In this document: one piece after another, positions 8,564 through 16,528 of the stretch
Layout: every line of letters starts with the position of its first letter
How positions within the stretch are numbered: the stretch's first letter is position 1
NCBI GenBank assembly: GCA_020845895.1
Contig: JADLEX010000158.1
Span: 1-60,608 of the forward strand
Source: Deltaproteobacteria bacterium
Lineage (GTDB): Bacteria > Lernaellota > Lernaellaia > JACKCT01
Direction: 5' to 3'
DNA: 60,608 nt
The notes under the pieces: generated by a model
What the model was told of the DNA's origin: nothing
Databases searched by the model: none
Seen by the model: only the letters and a program-made list of their open reading frames with translations
Position numbers and translations under genes: made by a program

Positions 8564-9286
8564 ATGACCCGTTTGAGCCTTTTTGCCCTAATCTTGGCGA
8601 TGCTGTTCGCCATGCCGGTCGTTGCCCACGCGCAGGACGACGACACGGACGATGACACCGACGACGACACCGACGATGATGCCGATGACGACGCCGATGA
8701 TGACGCCGATGATGATGCCGACGACGACGCGGATGACGACGCCGACGACGATGACGCCACGGGCGCCTTCGACGGAACGCTCGACTTCTCGTCGCCCGAA
8801 GCGCTGACCCCGGACTCGGAGATGAACTTTGAGTTCCGCGTCGAGAACACGACCCCGACCGAGGCCGATGGCGACCATTGGATCTACCTCGTCGAGATCT
8901 ACATGCCGAGCCCGGATTACGCGGTAAACGGCGACCTGGCCGCTCCCGCCTGCATCCACGATGGCGAGTGGAGCGCCGAACTGCTGACCGAGACGGACAA
9001 TCAGGGCATCCGCTGGATGCACTCGAACGTCGTGACCTCGGCCGCGTACGGCGACATCTACGAGGGCGAATACCTCGACTTCGCGTTCACCGCGACGGTC
9101 GATGCGGACGCCACCGACGGCTTCGACTTCCGTCTCGTCTCGCAGAATGACGACTTCGTCACCGGCACCGCCTACATCGGCGAGGAGCCCGGCGGCGACG
9201 ACGACTCCGGCGACGACGACGCCTCGGGCGACGACGACGCCGGCGGCGACGACGACGATGACGACGACGACGGCTGCGGCTGCTAA
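8564..9286 (+). CDS. Secreted protein with poly-Asp arms and C-terminal GCGC tail (copy 1)
   Basis: A 240-residue exported protein of unknown function. A Sec signal peptide ends VVAHA before Gln24. An almost pure Asp tract with Thr/Ala spacers follows (about 25-65). A folded core of about 130 residues comes next, from FDGTLDFSSP to TGTAYIGEEPG, with alternating hydrophobics suggesting a beta sandwich. A second Asp/Gly/Ser tract ends in DDDDGCGC at the stop codon. The core is closely similar (roughly three-quarters identical by eye) to the next gene. The tail lacks the transmembrane helix and basic end of MYXO-CTERM or PEP-CTERM signals, so the terminal cysteines may anchor, cross-link or bind metal. 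The Asp arms could bind calcium. It has its own promoter, a strong RBS and a terminator. Confidence 0.8.
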   Translation: MTRLSLFALILAMLFAMPVVAHAQDDDTDDDTDDDTDDDADDDADDDADDDADDDADDDADDDDATGAFDGTLDFSSPEALTPDSEMNFEFRVENTTPTEADGDHWIYLVEIYMPSPDYAVNGDLAAPACIHDGEWSAELLTETDNQGIRWMHSNVVTSAAYGDIYEGEYLDFAFTATVDADATDGFDFRLVSQNDDFVTGTAYIGEEPGGDDDSGDDDASGDDDAGGDDDDDDDDGCGC

Positions 9287-9315
9287 GTCCGAATCGTAAC
9301 TGACGCCAAATTGGA

Positions 9316-9341
9316 CCCCCGGTCTTCGGACCGGGGGGTTT
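9316..9341 (+). terminator. Hairpin terminator after copy 1
   Basis: A 9-bp stem (CCCCCGGTC with GACCGGGGG) closes a TTCG tetraloop. Only a short T run (TTT) follows. The core matches the terminator after the paralogue at 10263. Confidence 0.65.
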
Positions 9342-9410
9342 CGTCTGTTCGAGGTCCGAAAGAGTCGTGGGACCGAGATCGGACCGTCGCGCGCGCGTCA
9401 CGAAGTCATA

Positions 9411-9439
9411 TTGCGCCGATTCGCGATCTGGAATAGGAA
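9411..9439 (+). promoter_or_regulatory. Possible sigma70-like promoter of the second Asp-rich paralogue
   Basis: TTGCGC (9411-9416), a 17-bp spacer, then TAGGAA (9434-9439), 109 bp before the start codon. Weak by sequence but positioned like the promoter of copy 1. Confidence 0.3.
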
Positions 9440-9547
9440 GAGAGATGGTTTGATCGGTACGCCCGCAAAGGCGATATCGCGAAATTGGTCTTGGTCCCCG
9501 CGAGGATCGCGGGAACGGAATTCGCGGCTTCGTAAGGAGGATAAAGG

Positions 9548-10231
9548 ATGACCCGGTTGCGCTTTGTTTCTTTGATGGTGGCGATGCTGCTGGCGATGCC
9601 GGTCGTGGCTCTTGCGCAGGACGACGACGCGCAGGATGACGACGCGGCGGACGATGACGCGGCGGACGACGACGCCGACGACGATGCGACGGACGACGAT
9701 GCCACCGACGACGACGATTCGACCGGCGGCGGGTTCGACGGCACGCTCGATTTCTCCTCGCCCGACGCGCTCGCGCCGAACACGGAGTTCAATTTCGAGT
9801 TCCGCGTCGAGAACACCACGTCGGCCGAGGTCGAGGGCGATCACTGGATCTACCTCGTCGAGATCTACATGCCGAGCCCCGAATACGCCATCAACGGTGA
9901 CCTCATGTCGCCGACGGCCATTCATGACGGCGAGTGGACCGCGGACCTGCTGGAAGACGTGACCGACAGCCCGGGCATCCGCTGGATGCACTCGAGCGTG
10001 GTGACGTCGGCCGCGTTCGGCGACATCCGCGAGGGCGAGTACCTCGACTTCGCGTTCAACGCGACCAGCGACGCCGAGGGCTCCGACGGCTTCGACTTCC
10101 GTCTCGTCACGCAGAACGACGATTTCGTCACCGGAACCGCCTACGTCGGCGAAGAGCCGGGCGAGGACGACGACACGACGGATGAGGGCGACGACGACGA
10201 CGATGACGACGACGACGGCTGCGGCTGCTGA
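9548..10231 (+). CDS. Secreted protein with poly-Asp arms and C-terminal GCGC tail (copy 2)
   Basis: A 227-residue paralogue of the preceding gene with the same plan: a signal peptide (cleavage after VVALA), an Asp/Ala tract (about 25-57), a core from GFDGTLDFSSP to TGTAYVGEEPG, an Asp-rich tract and a terminal DDDDGCGC. The core is well conserved, including DHWIYLVEIYMPSP and GIRWMHS. The Asp tracts differ in length and spacing, as expected for repeats that expand and contract. TAAGGAGG precedes the ATG. The shared terminator stem implies that the duplication included the 3' flank. Promoter regions differ, so the copies may respond to different signals. Function is unknown. The core could be an adhesion or polymer-binding domain. 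Confidence 0.8.
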   Translation: MTRLRFVSLMVAMLLAMPVVALAQDDDAQDDDAADDDAADDDADDDATDDDATDDDDSTGGGFDGTLDFSSPDALAPNTEFNFEFRVENTTSAEVEGDHWIYLVEIYMPSPEYAINGDLMSPTAIHDGEWTADLLEDVTDSPGIRWMHSSVVTSAAFGDIREGEYLDFAFNATSDAEGSDGFDFRLVTQNDDFVTGTAYVGEEPGEDDDTTDEGDDDDDDDDDGCGC

Positions 10232-10262
10232 CATCGTCGATTCCACTCCGCGACACACGAAA

Positions 10263-10288
10263 CCCCGGTCTTCGGACCGGGGTTTTTT
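10263..10288 (+). terminator. Strong Rho-independent terminator after copy 2
   Basis: CCCCGGTC (10263-10270) and GACCGGGG (10275-10282) form a perfect 8-bp stem with a TTCG loop, followed by TTTTTT. Confidence 0.9.
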
Positions 10289-10303
10289 AACGCGTGGCCC
10301 GCG

Positions 10304-10332
10304 TTGACGGAGGATCGCGGCGGATCTAGGTT
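10304..10332 (+). promoter_or_regulatory. Predicted sigma70-like promoter of nadB
   Basis: TTGACG (10304-10309, five of six consensus bases), a 17-bp spacer and TAGGTT (10327-10332). The start codon is at 10351, giving a leader of about 12 nt with a GAGGGA. Confidence 0.5.
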
Positions 10333-10350
10333 GCGCGCCGAGGGAATTCG

Positions 10351-11961
10351 ATGATCGAACGCGTGGATTTTCTGGTGATCGGGTCGGGCATCGCGGGTCT
10401 GTCGTTCGCGCTCAAGGCGTCGAAATACGGCCGCGTGGCCGTTTTGTCGAAGCTGGGAGCCGACGAGACCGCGACGAAGTACGCGCAGGGCGGCATCGCG
10501 ACGGTGTTCTCCGACGAGGACGACTTCGACCTGCACGTGCGCGACACGCTCGTCGCCGGCGCGGGGCTGTGTCGCGAGGACGTCGTGCGCCACGTCGTCG
10601 AGTCGGGACCAGCGCGCGTGCGCGAGTTGATCGACTGGGGCGTCGAGTTCACGCGCTCGTCGGGTCTCGCCGACGAGGAGTTCGACCTGCACCTCGAAGG
10701 CGGACACAGCCGCAAGCGCATCCTGCACGCCAAGGACATCACGGGGGCGGTGATCGAGCAGGCGCTGCTGGCACGCGTCGCCGAGCACCCCGACATCGCG
10801 TTTCACGAACACCACATGGCGATCGATCTCATCACGCGCAAGCGGCTCGGTCTCGCCGGCGACGGGGATCGGTGTTTCGGCGCGTACGTGCTCGACATCA
10901 AGTCGGGCGAGATCCGCGCGGTCGTCTCGCGCGCCACGCTGCTGGCCTCGGGCGGCTCGGGCAAGGTCTATCTCATCACCACGAATCCCGACATCGCCTC
11001 GGGCGACGGCGTGGCCATGGCCGCGCGCGCCGGCGCGGACATCGCGAATATGGAGTTCTTCCAGTTCCATCCCACGTGCCTGTTCCACCCGCACGCGGGA
11101 AATTTTCTCATCAGCGAGGCCGTGCGCGGCGCGGGGGCCGTGCTGGTGGATGCGAACGGCGTCGAGTTCATGCACAAGTACGACGAACGCCGATCGTTGG
11201 CCCCGCGCGACATCGTGGCCCGCGCCATCGATAACGAGATCAAGGTCAGCGGACGCGAGTGCGTGTACCTCGATTTCACGCGCGTCGGCGCGGACGAAAT
11301 CCGATCGGGATTCCCGAACATCCACGAGCGTTGCGCGCGCTTCGGCATCGACATCACGCGCGACCTGATTCCCGTCGCGCCCGCGGCGCACTACCAGTGC
11401 GGCGGCGTGTGCACCGACCTGAACGGCGAGACGACCATCCCCGGCCTCTACGCCGTCGGCGAGGTCGCGAACACGGGGCTGCACGGCGCGAACCGGCTCG
11501 CGTCGAATTCGCTGCTCGAGGCCGTCGTGTTTTCGCACAACGCGGCCGTGCACGCGGCGGCCGGGTGCGCGGAAGCGCCCGCTGCCGACCGCATTCCCGA
11601 TTGGGACCCGGGTCGGGCCATCGATTCCGACGAATCCATCGTCGTGACGCAGAACTGGGAAGAGATCCGGCGATTCATGCACAACTACGTCGGCATCGTG
11701 CGCACCAACCGCCGACTGCGCCGCGCGAAGTCGCGCATCGACTTTCTCAAGCGCGAGATCCACCAGTACTACTGGCACTTTTGCGTCACGAAGGACATTC
11801 TGGAGCTGCGCAACATCGCGGTCGTCGCCGATCTCATCATCATGTCCGCGGCGTCGCGGGCCGAATCGCGCGGCCTGCACTACAACACCGACCATCCGCA
11901 CACGGACGACCGCCGTCCGCCGCAGGACACGATCATCCGCAACTATCCGTCTCTGGCCTGA
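10351..11961 (+). CDS. nadB: L-aspartate oxidase
   Basis: A 536-residue flavoenzyme oxidising L-aspartate to iminoaspartate, the first step of de novo NAD synthesis. It shows an N-terminal FAD-binding GSGIAGLS, YAQGGIATVF, LEGGHSRKRILHAKD, ASGGSGKVY, the substrate-side EFFQFHPTC, SEAVRGAGAVL and RSLAPRDIVARA, then the second FAD motif GLYAVGEVANTGLHGANRLASN. A C-terminal helical domain (about 430-536) is present. The GGHSRxRILHAKD form and Glu/Arg context favour NadB over fumarate reductase. NadA and NadC are not in the window. The FGE-domain lipoprotein begins 6 bp after the stop, so the two probably share a transcript although their roles look unrelated. Confidence 0.93.
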   Translation: MIERVDFLVIGSGIAGLSFALKASKYGRVAVLSKLGADETATKYAQGGIATVFSDEDDFDLHVRDTLVAGAGLCREDVVRHVVESGPARVRELIDWGVEFTRSSGLADEEFDLHLEGGHSRKRILHAKDITGAVIEQALLARVAEHPDIAFHEHHMAIDLITRKRLGLAGDGDRCFGAYVLDIKSGEIRAVVSRATLLASGGSGKVYLITTNPDIASGDGVAMAARAGADIANMEFFQFHPTCLFHPHAGNFLISEAVRGAGAVLVDANGVEFMHKYDERRSLAPRDIVARAIDNEIKVSGRECVYLDFTRVGADEIRSGFPNIHERCARFGIDITRDLIPVAPAAHYQCGGVCTDLNGETTIPGLYAVGEVANTGLHGANRLASNSLLEAVVFSHNAAVHAAAGCAEAPAADRIPDWDPGRAIDSDESIVVTQNWEEIRRFMHNYVGIVRTNRRLRRAKSRIDFLKREIHQYYWHFCVTKDILELRNIAVVADLIIMSAASRAESRGLHYNTDHPHTDDRRPPQDTIIRNYPSLA

Positions 11962-11967
11962 GTCGCG

Positions 11968-12795
11968 ATGAGGCGCGTCGTCGGCCTCGCGCTGTTCATG
12001 AGTGCGGCGTTCGTCGTCGCATGCGGCCCGCCGACGCCGCCCGTTCCGATTTCGTCGCCTCAGACGCCGACACCGGAGCCCGTGACGCCGACACCGGAGC
12101 CCGCGACGCCGAACGGCGCCATCGACGCGCCCGAGGGCATGTCAGCGATTCCCGCGGGTGCGTTCGTCATGGGCTGCGATCCCGACGACCCCGAGTGCGA
12201 CGCCGACGAGAAACCGGCCCACCCGGTTCGATTGAGGGCGTTTTTCATCGATCGATACGAGGTCACCAACGCGCGGTACGACGCGTGCGTGGCCGCGGGC
12301 GTCTGCGCGCGTACGCCGATGCGCGACGATCCTCGATTCGCGGGGCCGGATCAGCCGGTGGTCGGCGTGCGTTGGAGCGACGCGAATGATTACTGCGCGT
12401 GGCGCGGCGCGCGTCTGCCGACCGAGGCCGAGTGGGAATACGCGGCGCGCGCCCAAACGCGCTGGTACCGCGAGGCGGGACTCGAGGCCGTCGCATGGTA
12501 CAAGGAGATCACGGACCGGCCGCGCGATGTGGGCGGCAAACCCGCGAACCCGTGGGGGCTCTTCGACGTGCTCGGCAACGCGTGGGAGTGGACGTCGGAT
12601 TCCTACGACGCCGCGTATTTCGCGGCATCTCCGACGGATGATCCGCGCGGGCCGTCGCCCGGCGAAACGCGCGTGTTGCGCGGCGGGAGCTGGTTCAACG
12701 GATCGACCAACACCCGCATCTCGACGCGCCACGGCGCGCCGCCGGGCGACGCGGCCAACATGCGCGGAGCGCGCTGCGCGCGCAACGGAGACTAG
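11968..12795 (+). CDS. Lipoprotein with formylglycine-generating-enzyme-like domain
   Basis: A 275-residue predicted lipoprotein. The lipobox VVAC puts the lipidated Cys at 19, followed by a Pro/Thr linker (TPTPEP repeats, about 20-50) and an FGE-sulfatase domain (about 58-275). Family marks are IPAGAFVMG, DRYEVTNARYDACVAAG, RLPTEAEWEYAARA, PWGLFDVLGNAWEWTSD and VLRGGSWF. The paired cysteines used by true formylglycine-generating enzymes are not evident, so it more likely binds ligand or protein than activates sulfatases. No sulfatase gene is in the window. The final codons and stop have been duplicated in tandem (see the repeat at 12774), leaving a second out-of-gene copy just downstream. 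Confidence 0.85.
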   Translation: MRRVVGLALFMSAAFVVACGPPTPPVPISSPQTPTPEPVTPTPEPATPNGAIDAPEGMSAIPAGAFVMGCDPDDPECDADEKPAHPVRLRAFFIDRYEVTNARYDACVAAGVCARTPMRDDPRFAGPDQPVVGVRWSDANDYCAWRGARLPTEAEWEYAARAQTRWYREAGLEAVAWYKEITDRPRDVGGKPANPWGLFDVLGNAWEWTSDSYDAAYFAASPTDDPRGPSPGETRVLRGGSWFNGSTNTRISTRHGAPPGDAANMRGARCARNGD

Positions 12796-12822
12796 TCCCT
12801 GCGCGCGCAACGGAGACTAGTC
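12774..12822 (+). repeat. 24-bp tandem direct repeat spanning a stop codon
   Basis: The 24 bp from 12774 to 12797 recur exactly at 12799-12822 after one base. The unit contains the last codons and TAG stop of the FGE-domain gene, so the second copy is a non-coding echo of the gene end. This is consistent with slippage. Confidence 0.9.
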
Positions 12823-12877
12823 GCCGCGCGGAGGCTGTGAATGGCAGGTGTTGAAAAGGTCGGGAGCGCTGTGAGAT

Positions 12878-12948
12878 TGTCACCCTGAGCAAAGCGAACG
12901 GCCTGGTTGCGAATCGAATCCAGATCCTTCGCTTCGCTCAGGATGACA
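12878..12948. repeat. Inverted-repeat element (21-bp arms) in the leader of the DUF4010 gene
   Basis: The arm 12878-12898 matches the reverse complement of 12928-12948 at 19 of 21 positions with a 29-bp loop. The arms contain CCCTGAGC and GCTCAGG cores, like dispersed palindromic repeats found in many bacterial intergenic regions. The right arm ends 10 bp before the next start codon, so it could affect translation or act as a terminator-like fold. Confidence 0.75.
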
Positions 12949-12958
12949 TCGGGGACTC

Positions 12959-14203
12959 ATGGAAGGATTCATCTGGATTCCGGAACTGCGTTTCGCGCTC
13001 GCGCTCGGGCTCGGCTTTCTGGTCGGCATGGAGCGCGAACGCAGCCGTCTGGGCAAGAAGCAGCACGCGCATCTCGGCGTGCGCACCTACTCGGTCATCA
13101 GCCTGTTCGGATTCGGTTGCGCGTGGCTGCACACCGTCGGCGCGTCGTGGGCGATTCCGGCGGGGCTTGTCGCGGTCGCCGCGCTGGTGATCTTCGAGTA
13201 TTCGGTCAAGGCGCGCGAGGGCCTGACGGGGCTCACCAGCGAGACCGCGGGCCTACTGACCTTCGCCATCGGCGCGCTGACGGTGGTTGTCGATCCGTGG
13301 GTGCCCATCACTCTCGGCGTCGTGGCGACGATCCTGCTCTCCGAGAAGGCGGAGATCGAGCGCTTCATCGAACGGCTCGAACAGCGTGAACTGACCGCGA
13401 TCCTGCGTTTCCTGCTCGTCTCGGCGATCATCTATCCCGCGCTGCCCAATCAGCCGTTCACGCGTTTCGCGGTGAATCCCGCGTCGGTGTGGAAGATCGT
13501 GATTCTCGTCTCGTCGGTGGGCTTCGCGGGCTATCTGCTGACGAAGCGCTACGGCGCGCGGATGGGCCTGTGGCTCTCGGGCGTGCTGGGCGGCGTGGTG
13601 TCGAGCACGGCGGTGGCCGTGGCCATGGGCCGCCTCGCGGCGCAGTCTCCGGCCAGGTCCCGAAACGCACTGGCCGCGTCGTTGCTCGCCGGCAGCGTGA
13701 TGTATCCGCGCATCTTCGTTCTCGTCGTGGCGATCAACCCCGCCTTCGCCCGTCCGCTGGCGTGGCGCATGGCGTGGCTTTGCGCCGTCGGCATCGTTCT
13801 CGCGATCACGGTCCGTCCGCCGCGCGACGACGAGCGGAACCCCGATGTTTCTTCGCTGTCGAATCCCTTCGAAATCAAACCCGCGATGGCGTTCGCCGCG
13901 CTGTTCGTCGTGCTCACCGTCATCACGCGGGTGGTGAGCGAGCGATTCGGCGGCGCGGGCGTCGCGATCCTCGCGGCGGTGGTGGGCGTCGCAGATGTCG
14001 ATCCCTTCCTGCTCTCCCTCGCCGGGCAAGCGTCGCCCGTCGGCGCCCCCGTCGTCACGGCCATGCTGATCGCGATGGCGAGCAACACGGTGGCCAAGGG
14101 CGCGTACTTCGCCTGGCTCGGGGCTCCAGCGCGTCGCGACGCGATCTGGCGTTACGCCGTCTGGGCGATGGCGCACGTGCCGGTCATCGCGTTTTCCGGT
14201 TGA
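12959..14203 (+). CDS. MgtC/SapB-like DUF4010 integral membrane protein
   Basis: A 414-residue inner-membrane protein with about 11-12 hydrophobic segments. The N-terminal third is MgtC/SapB-like: LGFLVGMERER, then HLGVRTY and an ISLFGFG helix. The rest matches the DUF4010 pattern, with GLWLSGVLGGVVSSTAVAVAM and near the end AMASNTVAKGAYFAW. The substrate of this family is not established, so I assign none. The start follows closely on an inverted-repeat element, with only a weak purine stretch (GGGGA) as RBS. The next gene begins 4 bp after the stop, so they probably form an operon. Confidence 0.85.
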   Translation: MEGFIWIPELRFALALGLGFLVGMERERSRLGKKQHAHLGVRTYSVISLFGFGCAWLHTVGASWAIPAGLVAVAALVIFEYSVKAREGLTGLTSETAGLLTFAIGALTVVVDPWVPITLGVVATILLSEKAEIERFIERLEQRELTAILRFLLVSAIIYPALPNQPFTRFAVNPASVWKIVILVSSVGFAGYLLTKRYGARMGLWLSGVLGGVVSSTAVAVAMGRLAAQSPARSRNALAASLLAGSVMYPRIFVLVVAINPAFARPLAWRMAWLCAVGIVLAITVRPPRDDERNPDVSSLSNPFEIKPAMAFAALFVVLTVITRVVSERFGGAGVAILAAVVGVADVDPFLLSLAGQASPVGAPVVTAMLIAMASNTVAKGAYFAWLGAPARRDAIWRYAVWAMAHVPVIAFSG

Positions 14204-14207
14204 TCCC

Positions 14208-15728
14208 ATGTCTCGATTTCGCCGCGGAATCCTCTTCGTCGTTCTGTGCGTGTCGTCCTTCACCGCCTGCGCAGGCGCTCCCGCGCCGTCGCCGCCCTAT
14301 GACCGCGACGACCCCGACGGATTCGAGGAGTGGTGTTACGACGGGGACGGCGTGCGGGACATGGAGGACATCTGCCATTTCGGCGCGGAGCTGATGATCG
14401 GTCGGCCCTACGCGCGCTCGTGGGAGCGGCTCGTCACGGCGGTGTTTCCCGACGGCCTCTCCTACGCCGAGGACGACGGCTGGGACTCGCTGATCCGTGG
14501 GACGGACCTCGGTCTCAACGTCCGGGCGCGCGGCGAGACGTGGTGGTTTTTCGGGGACACGCACCCCGGCGTGCGTCTCGACGGGGAGCCGACCGGCGCG
14601 GCGTTCGGTCTGCCCGTCGGGATCGACGAAGACGGCGATCTGGCGCTCGACGCGGTGCTCGCGCGACCGGACGACCCCGAAGCATTTCTGTCCGTGACCG
14701 AGGAAGTCGCCGTGGACGGCAACGGTGACCCGACAGGGCTCTTCAATGACACGGAGTTCACCCGCTGGCAGCTCACCGGCGTCGAGTTTCCGTTTTTCGT
14801 GCCGGCCGGCGCGTTCGCCTCGCACGACGAATCCGCGATCTGGTACGTGTACGGCAAGTACGTCAACAATACCGAGTGCGACCAGTCGCATCTCGCGGTG
14901 CTCGATCTCGACACCGGCGGCTGGCGTTATATCGGCCCCATCGCCGAGCAGAAATTCATCCAGATCGCGGCGATGCCGATCCGGGCCTGGGACGGGTGGT
15001 GGGACGACGGACCGTGCGCGCCGCCCTTCGCGACGGACGACGAGCGCGGGTTCCTGCTCTTCGGCACCGGGCCCGCGATTCCGAACACCGTGAGCTTCGA
15101 CGAAGCCGATCCGAAACACGGAGAATTCTGCGCGGCCGACGGCGAGGTCGGTTATCGCGAAAGCCGGCTCTATCTCGCGTACATCGACGAGGAGTCGCTC
15201 GACACGCCGGAGCCCGGTCGCGAGGCGTTCGCGTTCGTCGGCGCCCAGGACGACGGCGAGTGCTGGCGGCGCGGCGATCTGGACCGCGCGACGCCCGTGA
15301 CGTCCGACCCCGGTCTCGGTGAGTTTTCGGTGCGACGGATCCCCGACACGGACTTTCTCGTGATGGCCGGCGGCGCGTCGGTCGACGCCGGAGCCGAGTG
15401 GGCGCGCACGCATCCCGCCTACTGGTCGCTGTATCGAGGGGCGATGTTCCTGCGCGTCGCGCACATTTCGCGCCCGTGGGTGTGGTCGCGGCCGCTGGGC
15501 GCGAACACGCTGGGATACGGGAACTACATCCCCGAGGACTCGATGGAGTTCTTCCCCGTGCGGCGCATCGACGGAACGGCGCGCGCGGCGAACGTGCTGC
15601 GTTTCGCGCGGGCGGTGTCGAGCTGGCCCGGCGTCGAGGCCGACCCCACCCTCGCGGAGTATGGTGTCAGCCTCGTATGGTCGGTCGTCGACCTGACGGA
15701 CGTCCTGACGAGCGTGGATCCCGAATGA
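14208..15728 (+). CDS. Predicted lipoprotein, function unknown (DUF4185-like, weak)
   Basis: A 506-residue exported protein. An Arg-containing N-terminus and a hydrophobic core end in FTAC, a plausible lipobox with Cys21. The mature part is rich in Trp, Asp and Gly and has repeated strand-like stretches: WWFFGDTHPG, SAIWYVYGKYVNN, RGFLLFGTGPA, SRLYLAYID. This suggests a beta-propeller-like fold, and the W-FFGDT phrase recalls DUF4185-type proteins. Six or more cysteines in the mature protein suggest disulfides. No catalytic motif is identified. It lies 4 bp downstream of the DUF4010 gene, so they are likely co-expressed, but their connection is unclear. Confidence 0.6.
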   Translation: MSRFRRGILFVVLCVSSFTACAGAPAPSPPYDRDDPDGFEEWCYDGDGVRDMEDICHFGAELMIGRPYARSWERLVTAVFPDGLSYAEDDGWDSLIRGTDLGLNVRARGETWWFFGDTHPGVRLDGEPTGAAFGLPVGIDEDGDLALDAVLARPDDPEAFLSVTEEVAVDGNGDPTGLFNDTEFTRWQLTGVEFPFFVPAGAFASHDESAIWYVYGKYVNNTECDQSHLAVLDLDTGGWRYIGPIAEQKFIQIAAMPIRAWDGWWDDGPCAPPFATDDERGFLLFGTGPAIPNTVSFDEADPKHGEFCAADGEVGYRESRLYLAYIDEESLDTPEPGREAFAFVGAQDDGECWRRGDLDRATPVTSDPGLGEFSVRRIPDTDFLVMAGGASVDAGAEWARTHPAYWSLYRGAMFLRVAHISRPWVWSRPLGANTLGYGNYIPEDSMEFFPVRRIDGTARAANVLRFARAVSSWPGVEADPTLAEYGVSLVWSVVDLTDVLTSVDPE

Positions 15729-15807
15729 TCGGCCGTCCCACGCGCCGGACTTGGGTTTACGTGGACCTTGTGTTATCCATGTCCGGTTCACCGCAGGAGT
15801 GGCCGTC

Positions 15808-16503
15808 ATGAGCTCCGCCGACCGTCGCCAGAACCCGCGCATCCTCTATCACGTTCCGGTCGCCTTCGGCCCCGACGATCCCACGTCGGTCGGGTTCACG
15901 CGCAATCTGTCGCTCGGCGGCATGGAGATCGCGAGCCGTTTCGTCTTCGAGACGAATACCGCGCTGCGTCTCACCATCGAGTCGGACCCCGACGATCTGC
16001 GTACGGTGGGCACGGTGCGCTGGACGACGTCGCTCGGCCACCTCGACGATGCGGCCCGAGATTTCTACGAGCGGCACTACACGCGCAGCATGGGCATCCA
16101 GCTCCTCGACCCGCCGCCCGCGTGGCCGGAGTTGGTGCGCCAGGTGAGCGAGACTCCCGAAGGCCCGCGACGCACGCCGCGATTTCGCAAGGTCTATCGC
16201 GTCAATGTGCGCTCGATGAATCAGCTTCTGGAGATGTTTACCGACGACATCAGCCGCGGGGGGCTGTTCGTCCTCAGCGACAAGCCGCCCGCGCTGGGCG
16301 CGTTCGTCAGCGTCGAGGTGGTTGTTCCCGAGACGATGCGCGTGCTGCGCGCCGACGGGCGGGTTGTGCACCATCTCCCACGCGAACTGGCCGACGCGCT
16401 GGGCCGCAACGCGGGCTTCGGCGTCGAGTTCGTCGATTTCGCCGGCACCGACCGCGAGGTGCTCGAGGGCTACATCGACCACCTGATCGCCGGCGAGCGG
16501 TAG
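15808..16503 (+). CDS. Double PilZ-domain protein (probable c-di-GMP receptor)
   Basis: A 231-residue soluble protein with two consecutive PilZ domains. Domain 1 (about 5-110) has RRQNPR and NLSLGGMEI. Domain 2 (about 125-228) begins RFRKVYRV and has DDISRGGLFV. In PilZ proteins the RxxxR and (D/N)xSxxG motifs bind cyclic di-GMP. Domain 1 keeps both motifs, while domain 2 has a diverged first motif, so it may bind weakly or serve dimerisation. The ATG at 15808 has CAGGAG 7-8 bp upstream. A longer in-frame extension to 15751 lacks a signal and is rejected. It may regulate motility or surface polymer export. Confidence 0.85.
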   Translation: MSSADRRQNPRILYHVPVAFGPDDPTSVGFTRNLSLGGMEIASRFVFETNTALRLTIESDPDDLRTVGTVRWTTSLGHLDDAARDFYERHYTRSMGIQLLDPPPAWPELVRQVSETPEGPRRTPRFRKVYRVNVRSMNQLLEMFTDDISRGGLFVLSDKPPALGAFVSVEVVVPETMRVLRADGRVVHHLPRELADALGRNAGFGVEFVDFAGTDREVLEGYIDHLIAGER

Positions 16504-16528
16504 GGCGAAACCGGGGGCAGCGCGCCCC

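Noticed and set aside
8630-8760. Regular GAC/GAT repeats that look like a CRISPR or satellite
   Set aside because: They are in-frame Asp codons of an exported protein, with no spacers of constant length.
9200-9286. MYXO-CTERM or PEP-CTERM sorting signal at the end of the Asp-rich paralogues
   Set aside because: Both signals need a transmembrane helix and basic C-terminus. These proteins end at GCGC.
16514-16528. A terminator between the convergent PilZ and mutase genes
   Set aside because: GGGGC/GCCCC forms only a 5-bp stem without a T-tract in either direction.
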